DNA of 64,000 nt from Arthrobacter sp. efr-133-TYG-118 (GTDB taxonomy: Bacteria; Actinomycetota; Actinomycetes; Actinomycetales; Micrococcaceae): positions 1 through 64,000 of the forward strand of contig NZ_JARVRH010000027.1 in the NCBI RefSeq assembly GCF_030209755.1. The letters are read 5' to 3'. The notes below the pieces were generated by a model. The model was not told the origin of the DNA, did no database searches, and saw only the letters and a program-made list of their open reading frames with translations. Of this stretch, positions 8,535 through 17,901 are shown piece after piece. The position numbers and the translations under genes are program-made. The first letter of the stretch is position 1, and the number at the start of each line of letters is the position of its first letter.

Positions 8535-9721
8535 TCTCCAAGTTTAGTGGAGCGGGGCTGCTGGACCAGTACGAGGTCGTCAACATGAACAACTACACGG
8601 TCATATCCGCGGCCAAGGTCCTTGGCGAGCTCCTTGGTTGAACGGCCAAGCATGCGGGGAAGCTCTTCCGCCGAGTAGTTCACCAGTCCCCTGGCAATCA
8701 CGGCGCCCTCGGCAGAAACCATCTCCACGGGATCGCCAGGCTCGAAGTCTCCCTGCACCGACGATATTCCGGCGGGCAACAGCGAGGTGTGGCGGTCGCG
8801 CACAGCCTTGACGGCGCCGTCGTCGAGCACCAAACGGCCCCGGACCGAAGCCAGGTGGGCCAGCCACAGCAGGCGGACGGGTTTGCGGTTGCCGTTGATG
8901 GCGAACCACGTTCCCACGTCCTCGCCTGCAAGTGCGGCCGCGGCATTGGCAGTGGAGGTGACGAGGGCGTGGATTCCGGAGCCTGCGGCGATCGACGCCG
9001 CCTCCACCTTGGTGGTCATGCCCCCGGTTCCGACGCCGGCCTTGCCGGCCTTGCCGATAGTCACCCCGACGAGGTCATCGGGACCGGTGACGAGCGGAAT
9101 GCGCTTGGCACCCAACGACGGCGGACCGTCGTACAGCGCGTCGACGTCGGAGAGCAGGACCAGCGCGTCCGCCCGCACAAGGTGCGCCACCAAAGCGGCC
9201 AGGCGATCGTTGTCACCGAAGCGGATTTCGTGGGTTGCCACCGTGTCGTTTTCGTTCACGACGGGCACCACGCCGAGATTCAGCAAACGGTCCAGCGCCC
9301 GGTATGCGTTGCTGTGCTGCGTGCGCCGCATCAAGTCATCCGCAGTCAACAGGACTTGGCTGACCGTGACCCCGTGCGCAGCAAAAGCCTGCGAATAGCG
9401 GGCCATCAAAAGCCCTTGGCCCACACTGGCCGCGGCCTGCTGTGTGGCAAGGTCCTTGGGACGCTTGGCGAGGCCGAGCGGCGCGAGACCCGCCGCGATG
9501 GCACCGGAGGAGACCAGAATGATTTCCGTCCCGGAGTTGCGCTTCTCGGCCAGGGCGTGGACGAGTGCCGTCAGCGCCTTCTCCGAAATGCCGCCTTTGA
9601 TGCTGGTCAACGAGGACGAACCCACCTTGACCACGATCCGCTTGGCGCCGGCGAGAGCCTGGCGTTCGGCGGCGTCGTCGCCTTCAGCGACTTCAGCGAT
9701 GCGGGCCGTGCTAGTCGTCAT
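8531..9721 (-). CDS. proB: Glutamate 5-kinase
   Basis: Phosphorylates glutamate to gamma-glutamyl phosphate, the first and normally proline-inhibited step of proline synthesis. The amino-acid-kinase domain (about 20-275) contains RIVVKVGSSSLT, LVSSGAIAAG, VPVVNENDTVA, FGDNDRLAALVA and GTGGMTTKVEAA. A C-terminal PUA domain (about 290-370) contains LVLDDGAVKAV and ARGLVNYSAEEL. The 396-aa length fits the long, PUA-containing form. The start overlaps the obgE stop by 11 nt and the stop overlaps the proA start by 4 nt. Confidence 0.97.
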   Translation of the reverse strand: MTTSTARIAEVAEGDDAAERQALAGAKRIVVKVGSSSLTSIKGGISEKALTALVHALAEKRNSGTEIILVSSGAIAAGLAPLGLAKRPKDLATQQAAASVGQGLLMARYSQAFAAHGVTVSQVLLTADDLMRRTQHSNAYRALDRLLNLGVVPVVNENDTVATHEIRFGDNDRLAALVAHLVRADALVLLSDVDALYDGPPSLGAKRIPLVTGPDDLVGVTIGKAGKAGVGTGGMTTKVEAASIAAGSGIHALVTSTANAAAALAGEDVGTWFAINGNRKPVRLLWLAHLASVRGRLVLDDGAVKAVRDRHTSLLPAGISSVQGDFEPGDPVEMVSAEGAVIARGLVNYSAEELPRMLGRSTKELAKDLGRGYDRVVVHVDDLVLVQQPRSTKLGE

Positions 9722-11300
9722 TTTCGGCTTCCAGGCCGCTTTCCTTCAGGGGCTTGGGGAGACGACGGCCGCTGACGGACTCGGTCCAGATGCCCGCCTT
9801 GCGCTCGGCTTCGAGCTCGGCGCGTGCTGCAGCCTTTGCCTCGCGGCGTTCGATCTGCTCATCGCGCTTCTGCGAACGGGTGGGACGGTCGCCAATGTCG
9901 GCCACGCGGATGTCGGTTCCACGCGGTGTCGCCAGGAGTTCGGCGCCCGCCATCATGGTGGGCTCCCAGTCGAAGACGACGCCGTCCTCTTCGCCGATCA
10001 CCACGGTGTCACCCGGAACGGCACCCATCTTGAACAACTCGTTTTCGATGCCAAGCTTGGCCAGGCGATCGGCGAGGTAGCCAATGGCTTCTTCATTGGT
10101 GAAGTCGGTCTGCTTTACCCAGCGGACCGGCTTCTCCCCCAGCACGCGGAAGAGCGGCTCGAGGTTCTTTTCCTCGCGGCGGATCTTGAAGCCGGACTCG
10201 TTGACGGCACGCGGGCGGAGGACGGGCGCTGCGACCTTGGGAGGCGCAGTGGCAACGGCCTTGCGGGCGGCCATGACAATCTCGCCCATGGCGAAGCTCA
10301 GTTGGCGCAGGCCTTCATGGCTCGTGGCGGATACTTCAAAGACGCGGTAGCCGCGCTGTTCCAGTTCGGGACGGACGAACTCTGCCATGTCCCTGCCGTC
10401 AGGCAGGTCCACCTTGTTCAGGACAACAAGCTTGGGGCGTTCGTTCAGCGGGACAACTTCGCCGTCAACGCCGGCGTAGCTCATGTCCACGGCGTACTTA
10501 TCCAGCTCTTGCTCGATGATCGCAAGATCGGAGAGCGGGTCCCTGTCCGCTTCCAAGGTTCCGCAGTCCAGCACGTGCACCAGCGCGGCGCAACGCTCCA
10601 CGTGGCGCAGGAAGTTGTGGCCCAGGCCCTTGCCTTCGCTCGCGCCCTCGATCAGCCCGGGAACGTCTGCAATGGTGAACCGGACTTCACCGGCCTGAAC
10701 CACGCCAAGGTTGGGGATCAAGGTAGTGAACGGGTAGTCGGCGATCTTCGGCCTCGCCGCGGACATCGCCGCGACAAGGCTGGACTTGCCTGCGGAGGGG
10801 AAGCCAACCAGCGCGATGTCTGCGATGGACTTCAATTCCAGGACGATGTCGCTGGAGTCGCCTTCAATACCGAGGAGTGCGAAACCGGGCGCCCTGCGTT
10901 TCTGCGAAGACAACGACGAGTTGCCAAGGCCGCCGAGGCCGCCCGCAGCGGCGACGAACTCGGTGCCTTCGCCTACAAGGTCGGCAAGGACGACGCCGTC
11001 CTTGGTCTTGACCACAGTGCCGTCCGGCACGGGAAGCACGAGGGTTTCACCGTTCTTGCCGCCGCGCCAGTCGCCCATGCCGGGGCCACCGCTGGTTGCG
11101 TGCCGGTGCGGTGCGTGGTGGTAGTCAAGCAAAGTGGTGGTCTGGGCATCAACGCGCAGGATGACGTCGCCGCCATTACCGCCGTTGCCGCCGTCGGGTC
11201 CGCCGAGGGGCTTGAACTTCTCACGCTTAACAGAGACACAGCCGTGGCCGCCTGTTCCGCCGGATACGTGAAGTACTACCCGGTCTACGAAGGTCGCCAC
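9711..11300 (-). CDS. obgE: Obg family GTPase (CgtA)
   Basis: A ribosome-associated GTPase in late 50S assembly and stringent-response control. The glycine-rich Obg fold is at 1-160 (VSGGTGGHGCVSV, DGGNGGNGGDVILR). The G domain starts near 165 with GFPSAGKSSL, followed by DVPGLIEGA (switch), NKVDLPD and a SATSHEGL motif. The C-terminal OCT domain (about 350-430) is followed by a long charged tail to 529, typical of actinobacterial Obg. It lies downstream of rplU-rpmA, beyond a terminator hairpin, and directly upstream of proB. Confidence 0.97.
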   Translation of the reverse strand: MATFVDRVVLHVSGGTGGHGCVSVKREKFKPLGGPDGGNGGNGGDVILRVDAQTTTLLDYHHAPHRHATSGGPGMGDWRGGKNGETLVLPVPDGTVVKTKDGVVLADLVGEGTEFVAAAGGLGGLGNSSLSSQKRRAPGFALLGIEGDSSDIVLELKSIADIALVGFPSAGKSSLVAAMSAARPKIADYPFTTLIPNLGVVQAGEVRFTIADVPGLIEGASEGKGLGHNFLRHVERCAALVHVLDCGTLEADRDPLSDLAIIEQELDKYAVDMSYAGVDGEVVPLNERPKLVVLNKVDLPDGRDMAEFVRPELEQRGYRVFEVSATSHEGLRQLSFAMGEIVMAARKAVATAPPKVAAPVLRPRAVNESGFKIRREEKNLEPLFRVLGEKPVRWVKQTDFTNEEAIGYLADRLAKLGIENELFKMGAVPGDTVVIGEEDGVVFDWEPTMMAGAELLATPRGTDIRVADIGDRPTRSQKRDEQIERREAKAAARAELEAERKAGIWTESVSGRRLPKPLKESGLEAENDD

Positions 11301-11389
11301 GTGTTTCTCCTCTAAGTGGAAATTACTGCTTGAAGTGCGCGTTGCGGGCTGATGCGCCGCCGCCCGCCCTAGTAAATTCTAGTGCGGTT

Positions 11390-11426
11390 AAAAAGACAGA
11401 TGGAGCGGGCCATACGGCCCGCTCCA
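11390..11426 (-). terminator. Terminator between rpmA and obgE
   Basis: On the minus strand the perfect 11-bp stem TGGAGCGGGCC / GGCCCGCTCCA (11426-11416 and 11411-11401) with a 4-nt loop is followed by ATCTGTCTTTTTAACC. It follows the rpmA stop and precedes obgE, so rplU-rpmA transcripts should partly end here, with read-through or a separate promoter feeding obgE. Confidence 0.85.
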
Positions 11427-11444
11427 CCCGTTCAGAACGTGTTA

Positions 11445-11708
11445 TTACTCTGCAGCTGCAGCAGCAACGATGTTCACTACGCGACGGCCACGGCGAGTAC
11501 CGAACTCAACCGCACCTGCCTGCAGGGCGAACAGGGTGTCGTCGCCACCGCGGCCGACACCGGCGCCCGGGTGGAAGTGGGTGCCGCGCTGGCGGACGAT
11601 GATCTCGCCTGCGGAAACGACCTGGCCACCGAAGCGCTTTACGCCGAGGTACTGGGCGTTGGAGTCACGACCGTTGCGAGTGGAGCTCGCGCCTTTTTTA
11701 TGTGCCAT
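11445..11708 (-). CDS. rpmA: 50S ribosomal protein L27
   Basis: A component of the 50S subunit near the peptidyl-transferase centre. The 87-residue product begins MAHKKGASSTRNGRDSNAQ and contains LGVKRFGGQVVSAGEIIVRQRGT and HPGAGVGRGGDDTLFAL, matching L27 over its full length. The N-terminus is the directly active form without a cleavable extension. It lies 60 nt downstream of rplU, as almost always. Confidence 0.98.
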   Translation of the reverse strand: MAHKKGASSTRNGRDSNAQYLGVKRFGGQVVSAGEIIVRQRGTHFHPGAGVGRGGDDTLFALQAGAVEFGTRRGRRVVNIVAAAAAE

Positions 11709-11768
11709 TTGAAATGCCTGCCTTTAAATTCTGGGGAATCTGTTGAAAACCTGAACAGCAACCAGTGG

Positions 11769-12089
11769 TTACTTGATACCGGTGATCTTGATCTTGGTCA
11801 GTTCTTGACGGTGACCCTGGCGCTTCTTGTAGCCGGTCTTGTTCTTGAACTTCTGGATGACGATCTTCGGACCACGGAGGTCTTCGAGGATCTCAGCCGT
11901 AACCTTGACCTTGGCCAGATCCGCAGCAGCGGAGGTGACCTTGTCACCGTCCACCAGGAGCAGTGCGGGCAGCTCAAGGGTGCTGCCGGCTCCACCGGGG
12001 ACGCGGTTCAGGGTTACGTAGTCTCCAACGGAAACCTTTTCTTGGCGGCCGCCTGCGCGGACAATCGCGTACACCACTTGGGCACTCAC
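11769..12089 (-). CDS. rplU: 50S ribosomal protein L21
   Basis: Binds 23S rRNA in the 50S subunit. The product begins VSAQVVYAIVRAGGRQEKVSVGD and ends GHRQELTKIKITGI, with the family motif FKNKTGYKKRQGHRQ. The 106-aa length is normal. The start is a GTG at 12089, preceded by a GAGAG-type site; a second GTG four codons later is also possible. It is the first gene of the rplU-rpmA unit. Confidence 0.97.
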   Translation of the reverse strand: MSAQVVYAIVRAGGRQEKVSVGDYVTLNRVPGGAGSTLELPALLLVDGDKVTSAAADLAKVKVTAEILEDLRGPKIVIQKFKNKTGYKKRQGHRQELTKIKITGIK

Positions 12090-12287
12090 TTCTCTCGACG
12101 TTTATTACTAAATTTGCGTGCGGAACCCCGATCCGAAAACGGGCCTGGTTCACGCTGTGCCTCAACGCCGTGGACTCCGGTACGGAATCCATGAGTCATC
12201 CCTCGAATAGTTCCAAATGAAAGGTCAGTTCCAAATGAACGGTTTCTGGGGGCATAACCCAAGTGTTGGCGTAAGCACCGAAGATCT

Positions 12288-12317
12288 AGATTACGCTAGT
12301 TTCGCCTTCGGCTGCAA
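12288..12317 (-). promoter_or_regulatory. Candidate promoter of rplU-rpmA
   Basis: On the minus strand TTGCAG (12317-12312) and TAATCT (12293-12288) are separated by 18 nt, about 200 nt upstream of the rplU start. This is the best housekeeping-type match seen in the 408-bp gap between rplU and the ThiD-TenA gene (12090-12497). The rest of that gap holds no gene that can be supported. Confidence 0.35.
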
Positions 12318-12497
12318 ATGAGGCCAGGTCCGGAGGCTGCCACGTGATGGCTGCCACAGACTGGCTATGCCGCCATCCGGTACCGTGCCCGTCTACCTTA
12401 CCCTGCCGGCCGGGAAAAGCTCGGATCCTCACTCCGACACGCAACAGCGCCCTCCGGCACAGGCCTTATTCCCATCCTTCCGCGAGAGGAACCGGGT

Positions 12498-14018
12498 TCA
12501 GCCGTGCAACCTTGGAGCATCGAAGAACGCTGTTTCATAACGGCAGGATTGGGCAAACGCTTCCATCATGGCGGTGCGCTCCACAGGTGTTGCGGCCTGC
12601 GCGGCGGCATCGGTGATGTCGATCGCCTTGCGGGTGGCCTCGGCGAACGCCTCGTCTGCGTAGGTGCGCAGCCAGTCCGCGTAAGGGTGCTCGTCCGACG
12701 CTCCCGCCTCTATGTAGCCATGGTGGAGCTGCTGTCCCACTTCGGCGTACAACCAGTAGCAGGGAAGTACGGCAGCCAGCAGGACGGCATAGCTGCCTGA
12801 CGCCGACGCCGCAAGCAAGTGGTCGACGTAGGCCTTGGTGACCGGACCTAGCCCTCCGCTTACCTGGCGCCCGCTGAGCCAATTCCGATGCAGCTCGGAC
12901 TCGACTTCAAGGCACATCTGCGAGCCGCGGGCCCAGAACAGCTGTTCGGTTTCGCTTGGAGCGAGGGCGCTTGCCCGCGCCAGGACACGGGAATAGCCGT
13001 TGAGATAGATGGCATCCTGCGACAGGTAGTAGCTGAACTGCGCTTCGCTGAGCCCACCGGATTGCAAGTGCTGGATGAAGTCCAAGCCATAAATGGCCGC
13101 AAGTTCCGTCTGGGCGGCTTCCCACATCCGGACGGCAAAATCTCCCGGCTCAAGGGCGTGCTGGAGCGCGTGGAAATGATGGATCGGCCCGTTGCCCTTC
13201 CCCACTTCCAGCACCTCGGACTGGATCAGCGCTTCCTGAAGCCACGGCTTGACTACACGCAAGGCGGACTCCCAATCGCCGAGCCGCGCCTTGGCCGTCG
13301 CCATCGCCGACGACAGGGAACATCCCGTGCCGTGGCTATTGCGGGTCTCCACCCGTTGGCCGGCGAATTCCACCACGTCCTGGCTCAGGACTCCCCCGGT
13401 GTTGACCAGGGCATCGGGGCAGCCCGCTCCCTGCAGATGGCCGCCCTTCACCAGGACGGTGTTCCCACAGGCGGCAGCCAGGCGTTTGCCTTGCTCCAAT
13501 GCCGATGCCCAGTCAGTGGCAACAGGTTCGCCAAGCAGCATGGCCAGTTCAGGAAGGTTGGGGGTCACCAAGTCAGCGAGGGGCAGAAGTTCCCGCAGTG
13601 CGGTTTCAGCGGACTCCGCCAGGAGCCGGTCGCCGCTGGTGGCGATCATCACCGGATCCAGCACGACGACGGCGGGGCGAGCCTCCCCGAGCCAGCGGCG
13701 GACTTCGTGGATGACCGCCGCATCCCCGAGCATGCCGATCTTGACGGCATCAACCGTGATGTCGTCGCTAATGGCGTCCAACTGCTGGCGGAGGAACTCC
13801 ACGGGCGGGACATGGACGGCAGTGACTCCCTGGGTGTTTTGTACGGTGAGCGCCGTGATGACGGCCATGCCGTAGCCGCCGTTGGCCGCGATGCTCTTGA
13901 GGTCTGCCTGGATCCCGGCACCACCCGAAGGATCCGAGCCGGCAATGCTCAGGACCCTGGGGATAGGTCGCTGGACGGCCTTGAGCGGGTAGACGGCTGA
14001 TTGTGCCGGAACAGTCAT
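12498..14018 (-). CDS. thiD: ThiD-TenA fusion: HMP/HMP-P kinase with thiaminase II domain
   Basis: The N-terminal half (about 20-280) is hydroxymethylpyrimidine (phosphate) kinase: VLSIAGSDPSGGAGIQADLK, GMLGDAAVI, VVLDPVMIATSGD, LVTPNLPELAML and the ATP-site NSHGTGCSLSSAMA. The C-terminal half (about 290-505) is a TenA/thiaminase II helical domain (FIQHLQSGGLSEAQFSYYLSQD, LLAAVLPCYWLYAEVG, then YADEAF), which salvages the pyrimidine from degraded thiamine. Together they make and salvage HMP-PP for thiamine synthesis in the cytoplasm. An ATG at 14027 also opens the frame, but AAGGG lies directly against it. The ATG at 14018 has proper spacing and is chosen. Confidence 0.94.
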   Translation of the reverse strand: MTVPAQSAVYPLKAVQRPIPRVLSIAGSDPSGGAGIQADLKSIAANGGYGMAVITALTVQNTQGVTAVHVPPVEFLRQQLDAISDDITVDAVKIGMLGDAAVIHEVRRWLGEARPAVVVLDPVMIATSGDRLLAESAETALRELLPLADLVTPNLPELAMLLGEPVATDWASALEQGKRLAAACGNTVLVKGGHLQGAGCPDALVNTGGVLSQDVVEFAGQRVETRNSHGTGCSLSSAMATAKARLGDWESALRVVKPWLQEALIQSEVLEVGKGNGPIHHFHALQHALEPGDFAVRMWEAAQTELAAIYGLDFIQHLQSGGLSEAQFSYYLSQDAIYLNGYSRVLARASALAPSETEQLFWARGSQMCLEVESELHRNWLSGRQVSGGLGPVTKAYVDHLLAASASGSYAVLLAAVLPCYWLYAEVGQQLHHGYIEAGASDEHPYADWLRTYADEAFAEATRKAIDITDAAAQAATPVERTAMMEAFAQSCRYETAFFDAPRLHG

Positions 14019-14027
14019 GCGAGACAT

Positions 14028-14104
14028 CCCTTCGCCGGTGCTAACCGGACAGGTTCAACGGGTCTGGTCTCAGCCGGCTTGGTGCGCGGCACCCCGTGTC
14101 GGTC
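14028..14104 (-). promoter_or_regulatory. TPP riboswitch (THI element)
   Basis: On the minus strand the conserved core is readable in order: GGGGTGCCG, GGCTGAGACC (pyrimidine-sensing bulge), CCCGTTGAACCTG (pyrophosphate-sensing loop), then CCGGTTAGCACCGGCGAAGGG closing the helix. The GAAGGG at its 3' end is also the ribosome binding site of the downstream ThiD-TenA gene. This predicts translational repression when thiamine pyrophosphate is bound. Confidence 0.93.
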
Positions 14105-14202
14105 CCCTAGCTTAACCCGGATCACACCTCGCCCGCTGAAATCGACCTTTGTAACCGCTGTAACCGCGGTGCGCGGAGGTCCGGTGGATTGACCTGCAAA
14201 CG

Positions 14203-14250
14203 CCGAAGCCCCGGCGGTTTCCACTGGAGCGGGAACGGCCGGGGCTTCGG
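14203..14250 (-). terminator. Hairpin terminator after the RNase E gene
   Basis: CCGAAGCCCCGGC (14203-14215) pairs perfectly with GCCGGGGCTTCGG (14238-14250), with a 22-nt loop. It lies 14 nt beyond the RNase E stop. The following bases have only a short T run, so it may act as a terminator or as a 3' stabilising hairpin. Confidence 0.65.
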
Positions 14251-14264
14251 ACAGGGTACTACGT

Positions 14265-17200
14265 TTAGAGTTCGGACTTGGGCACGCCGACTCCGAGGAT
14301 GATCGGTTCCGCCGCCGCCGTCGACTTGGCCGGAGCAGCGTCCGTCGCCCTGGCCTCGTGCGCAGCCCCACCGGAGGCGGCCGCGGCAACCTCGTGGTGC
14401 TCCACGTTGGTGGCGTTGGCGGCACCCTGGGCCCGGCTGGCACTACGGTTCCGGCGGCCTCGGCGTCCACGCGAACCCGGTTCCGCGGATTCTCCGCTTG
14501 CAACGGCCGCGGGGGCTACTGCCGGCGCTTCCTTGGCTTCTGTCGCCGTCATCGCGGTGTCCGGAGCTTCTCCGAGGCCCGCGAATGCCTGTGCCAACAG
14601 ATCCAGGCTCATGGCAGGCGCACCACTCGCTGGCTCTTCTTCGTGGTGGACGAAGGGCAACGCGACTTCCTCGCCGCCGAATCGCAGCACAGGCTTCGAA
14701 CGTTCCTCGCCGCTCGATGCAGCGGCAGGAGCCTGGACCGGGGCCGCGGGAGCCTGGACCGGGGCCGCGGGGGCCTGGACCGGGGCTGCTTCTGCTACGT
14801 GCCTGTCGGCGAGCAATTCCGCCGCGTGGTGGAGCTCGTCGTCGTGCAGGTGGGCAGCGTGGGCGGCGGCCGCGATGGTGGCAAGCGCGGCGCGGGTTGC
14901 TGCCTGACGATTCGGATCAGTGGATTCCACGGTGTGGACCGGGACAGGAGGGGTGATCGGGAGCTCGGCAGTGCCCTGACCCGTGCCCCTGCCGCGGCGA
15001 CGCTTGCGCTGTTCCGGCCGGACGGCCGGCTGCGACTCCGTGCGCGGGTGGTGGTGTTCAGCGGCCACCACGTTGGCCCGACGGTGTTCCACGGGCTCGT
15101 CGTGCGTGACGATTCCGCGCCCTGCGCACGTTTCGCACTGCTCACCGAAGACCTCAAGCAGGCCGGTGCCCATACGCTTGCGGGTCATCTGGACCAATCC
15201 GAGCGACGTCACCTCGGCGACCTGGTGTTTGGTACGGTCCCGGCCGAGGCACTCGACCAAGCGGCGCAACACGAGATCGCGGTTGGATTCCAGGACCATG
15301 TCGATGAAGTCGATGACGATGATTCCGCCGATGTCGCGCAAGCGAAGCTGGCGGACCACTTCCTCGGCAGCCTCGAGGTTGTTCTTGGTGACGGTTTCCT
15401 CAAGATTGCCACCGCTGCCGGTGAACTTCCCGGTGTTGACGTCAACAACCGTCATCGCCTCGGTACGGTCGATCACAAGCGAACCACCGGAGGGCAGGAA
15501 GACCTTGCGCTCCAATGCCTTGTGGATCTGTTCGTCCACGCGCCATGCCGAGAAGATGTCCTGATCCGAGGTCCACTTTTCGAGGCGTCCCACGAGATCC
15601 GGCGCCACGTAGGTGACGTAGGCCTCAATGGTGTCCCAGGCTTCATCGCCGGAGACGATGAGCTTGGAGAAGTCCTCGTTGAAGACGTCGCGGACAACCT
15701 TGATGGTGAGGTCCGGTTCGCCGTACAGCAGTTCCGGGGCCAGGATCTTGGTGGATGTGGACTGGCTTTCAATGCCTTCCCACTGGGCCCTCAGGCGGTT
15801 GATATCGTGGGTCAGCTCTTCCTCGGAAGCACCCTCGGCGGCGGTGCGGACAATGACGCCCGCGTTCTCCGGGAGGCGATCCTTGAGGATCTTCTTCAGA
15901 CGGTTGCGCTCGACGTCGGGCAGCTTGCGGGAAATACCGGTCATTGAACCGCCGGGCACGTACACAAGGTAGCGGCCGGGAAGCGAAATCTGGCTCGTCA
16001 GGCGTGCGCCCTTATGGCCCACGGGGTCCTTGGTGACCTGGACCAGCACGGAATCGCCTGATTTCAGGGCGTTTTCGATGCGGCGCGGTTTGCCTTCCAG
16101 GGTGACGGCATCCCAGTTGACTTCACCGGCGTACAGCACGGCGTTGCGGCCGCGTCCGATGTCGACGAATGCGGCTTCCATCGACGGCAGCACGTTCTGG
16201 ACCTTACCCAGGTAGACGTTGCCGATCAGGGAATCCTGCTGTGTCTTGGACACGAAGTGCTCCGCGAGCACGCCGTCTTCCAGGACACCGATCTGGATCC
16301 TGTCGTCGCGCTGGCGGACGATCATCTGGCGGTCAACGGACTCACGGCGGGCCAGGAATTCGGCCTCGGTGATGACCTGGCGGCGGCGGCCGGTCTCGCG
16401 GGATTCACGGCGGCGCTGCTTCTTGGCTTCAAGGCGGGTGGAGCCCTTGACGCTCGTGACTCGGTCGGAGCCGGTGGTGGACTCAACGTGTGCGCGGGGA
16501 GCGCGGACACGGGTGACGGTGTTGGGGGGATCGTCGTCTCCGCCGCCTGTCAGCTCCAGGTCCTGGTCACCACGGCGACGGCGCCGACGACGGCGGGAAG
16601 TCACGCCTTCTTCGAGGACCTCCTCGGTGCCGGCTTCTGCCTCGTCCTCGGACTCCGCGGACGCTTCTTCTCCTGCGGCTTCATCACGCTCGTTGCCCCG
16701 GCGTCCACGACGTCCGCGGCTGCGACGCCGCCGGCGGCTGCCGGCTTCGTCCAGTTCGTTATCCTCGGAAACTTCTTCAGCGTCAGCCTGCGGTTCTTCT
16801 TCGACGACGGCCGGCCTGGCAACTGCGCTCAAGTCCGGTGCCTGGAAGATCATGGACGTGACGGACGCAGGTTCCAGGAACAGCGATGCGATCGGGCTTG
16901 CAGCCTCCGCCTCGACGGCCGGCTCCTCTGTGGTTTCCTCGGGCGCAATCTCCGCAGCCGGCGGTTCCACAGTGTTTTCCTCGGGCGGGGCAACCTCGGC
17001 AGCCGGTGTTTCCACCGGGGCTTCTTCGGCGACGGGCTCGGCGCTCTTTGCCCTCGTCGTACGACGGCGGCGGACCGGCTTCTCGGGGGCGGCTTCGGCC
17101 TCCGCAGCTATTTCAGCCTCCACGACGACGGGAACCTCCGCCGTCTCGCCACCTTCCGTGGAAGCTTCTTCAGCGAAACCTGGCAGCGGCTCGGAAGTTT

Positions 17201-17432
17201 CGACCTTCTTTCGAGCCCTGGTGCGCCGGACAGGAGCCTTGGGCGCTTCGATGTCCGTCGACTCGGCGAGGGGCTCAGCGGCGGCAGCGGCAGCTCCGGC
17301 GTCGGGGGTTTCGTCCGCGGCGACCGTCTTCGGTGCCGCCTTGCGGCGGGTGCGGGTGACCTTTTTGGGTGCTTCAGTGGTCTCGGTGGACGCCGCATCT
17401 TCGGCGGCGGCTACAACTTGCTCGTTATCCAT
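14265..17432 (-). CDS. rne: Ribonuclease E/G family endoribonuclease
   Basis: The main endoribonuclease for mRNA decay and rRNA/tRNA processing. Residues 1-340 are Ala/Glu/Pro-rich and Arg-rich low complexity with RRRRSRGRRGRRG patches. The catalytic core follows: S1 domain (GNVYLGKVQNVLPSMEAAFVDIG), 5' sensor, and DNase I-like Mg2+ site with TVVDVNTGKFTGSGG and IVIDFIDM. The zinc-link motif CETCAGRG comes next. The C-terminal 300 residues are disordered, with VQAPAAP repeats and an RGRRGRRNR patch near the end. A catalytic core with long tails on both sides is the actinobacterial RNase E layout. The start is ATG 17432, with GGAG upstream; a GTG four codons earlier is less well placed. Confidence 0.95.
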   Translation of the reverse strand: MDNEQVVAAAEDAASTETTEAPKKVTRTRRKAAPKTVAADETPDAGAAAAAAEPLAESTDIEAPKAPVRRTRARKKVETSEPLPGFAEEASTEGGETAEVPVVVEAEIAAEAEAAPEKPVRRRRTTRAKSAEPVAEEAPVETPAAEVAPPEENTVEPPAAEIAPEETTEEPAVEAEAASPIASLFLEPASVTSMIFQAPDLSAVARPAVVEEEPQADAEEVSEDNELDEAGSRRRRRSRGRRGRRGNERDEAAGEEASAESEDEAEAGTEEVLEEGVTSRRRRRRRRGDQDLELTGGGDDDPPNTVTRVRAPRAHVESTTGSDRVTSVKGSTRLEAKKQRRRESRETGRRRQVITEAEFLARRESVDRQMIVRQRDDRIQIGVLEDGVLAEHFVSKTQQDSLIGNVYLGKVQNVLPSMEAAFVDIGRGRNAVLYAGEVNWDAVTLEGKPRRIENALKSGDSVLVQVTKDPVGHKGARLTSQISLPGRYLVYVPGGSMTGISRKLPDVERNRLKKILKDRLPENAGVIVRTAAEGASEEELTHDINRLRAQWEGIESQSTSTKILAPELLYGEPDLTIKVVRDVFNEDFSKLIVSGDEAWDTIEAYVTYVAPDLVGRLEKWTSDQDIFSAWRVDEQIHKALERKVFLPSGGSLVIDRTEAMTVVDVNTGKFTGSGGNLEETVTKNNLEAAEEVVRQLRLRDIGGIIVIDFIDMVLESNRDLVLRRLVECLGRDRTKHQVAEVTSLGLVQMTRKRMGTGLLEVFGEQCETCAGRGIVTHDEPVEHRRANVVAAEHHHPRTESQPAVRPEQRKRRRGRGTGQGTAELPITPPVPVHTVESTDPNRQAATRAALATIAAAAHAAHLHDDELHHAAELLADRHVAEAAPVQAPAAPVQAPAAPVQAPAAASSGEERSKPVLRFGGEEVALPFVHHEEEPASGAPAMSLDLLAQAFAGLGEAPDTAMTATEAKEAPAVAPAAVASGESAEPGSRGRRGRRNRSASRAQGAANATNVEHHEVAAAASGGAAHEARATDAAPAKSTAAAEPIILGVGVPKSEL
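14725..14787 (-). repeat. Three tandem 21-bp repeats in rne (VQAPAAP x3)
   Basis: The unit GCSGGRGCCTGGACCGGGGCY occurs three times without spacing, encoding (VQAPAAP)3 in the disordered C-terminal arm of RNase E. Copy number is likely to vary between strains by slippage. Confidence 0.8.
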
Positions 17433-17901
17433 ATGTGGCAACACTCCTGCCCTTGCGCAACCGCCACATCCGGTGCCCAGAGGGGCAATATTGTCAAAAC
17501 CCGCAGGCGTTGACAGAAGTCAGTAGTAGTCTTTCCGGTTCGCACCAGCATGGGGGTGCGGCATCCACGGAAAGCCGGCTTCGCTCCAAACCCGTTGTTC
17601 TAATGCCACAACCAGGTGCCGTCCATTGCCACTGCGGCCCTACCGGGGATCATTGGATCCTGGGCATGCCCTGCATATGACTGGCGGTCTTGGGAACAAG
17701 ATACCGGACCGGATTCCGCATGTGGATCGGCTTCCGGCCATGTTCATTCTCTCACACGCCCGCACCCCCGGCAGGAAACACGCCCTGAAGGCTTCCGTGC
17801 CGCCGCCCTGGCTGGACGCGTCATCCAGCCCTCGCAGCTAGAATCCTCCCAAGAGCAGTCCCCGGTCCTGCGCCGGGCCATCCAGAAAAGGACAGCCAAC
17901 C
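17433..17901. other. 469-bp divergent intergenic region between rne and the VKOR gene
   Basis: No gene can be supported here. The region must contain the divergent promoters of rne (minus) and the VKOR-family gene (plus). A TTGACA is seen at about 17511 on the plus strand, but no good -10 partner lies 16-18 nt away. A long rne leader is possible. Confidence 0.4.

Noticed and set aside
9444..11315. 623-aa plus-strand open frame opposite obgE and proB
   Set aside because: It is the antisense of strongly conserved Obg and ProB sequence in high-GC DNA and shows no domain of its own.
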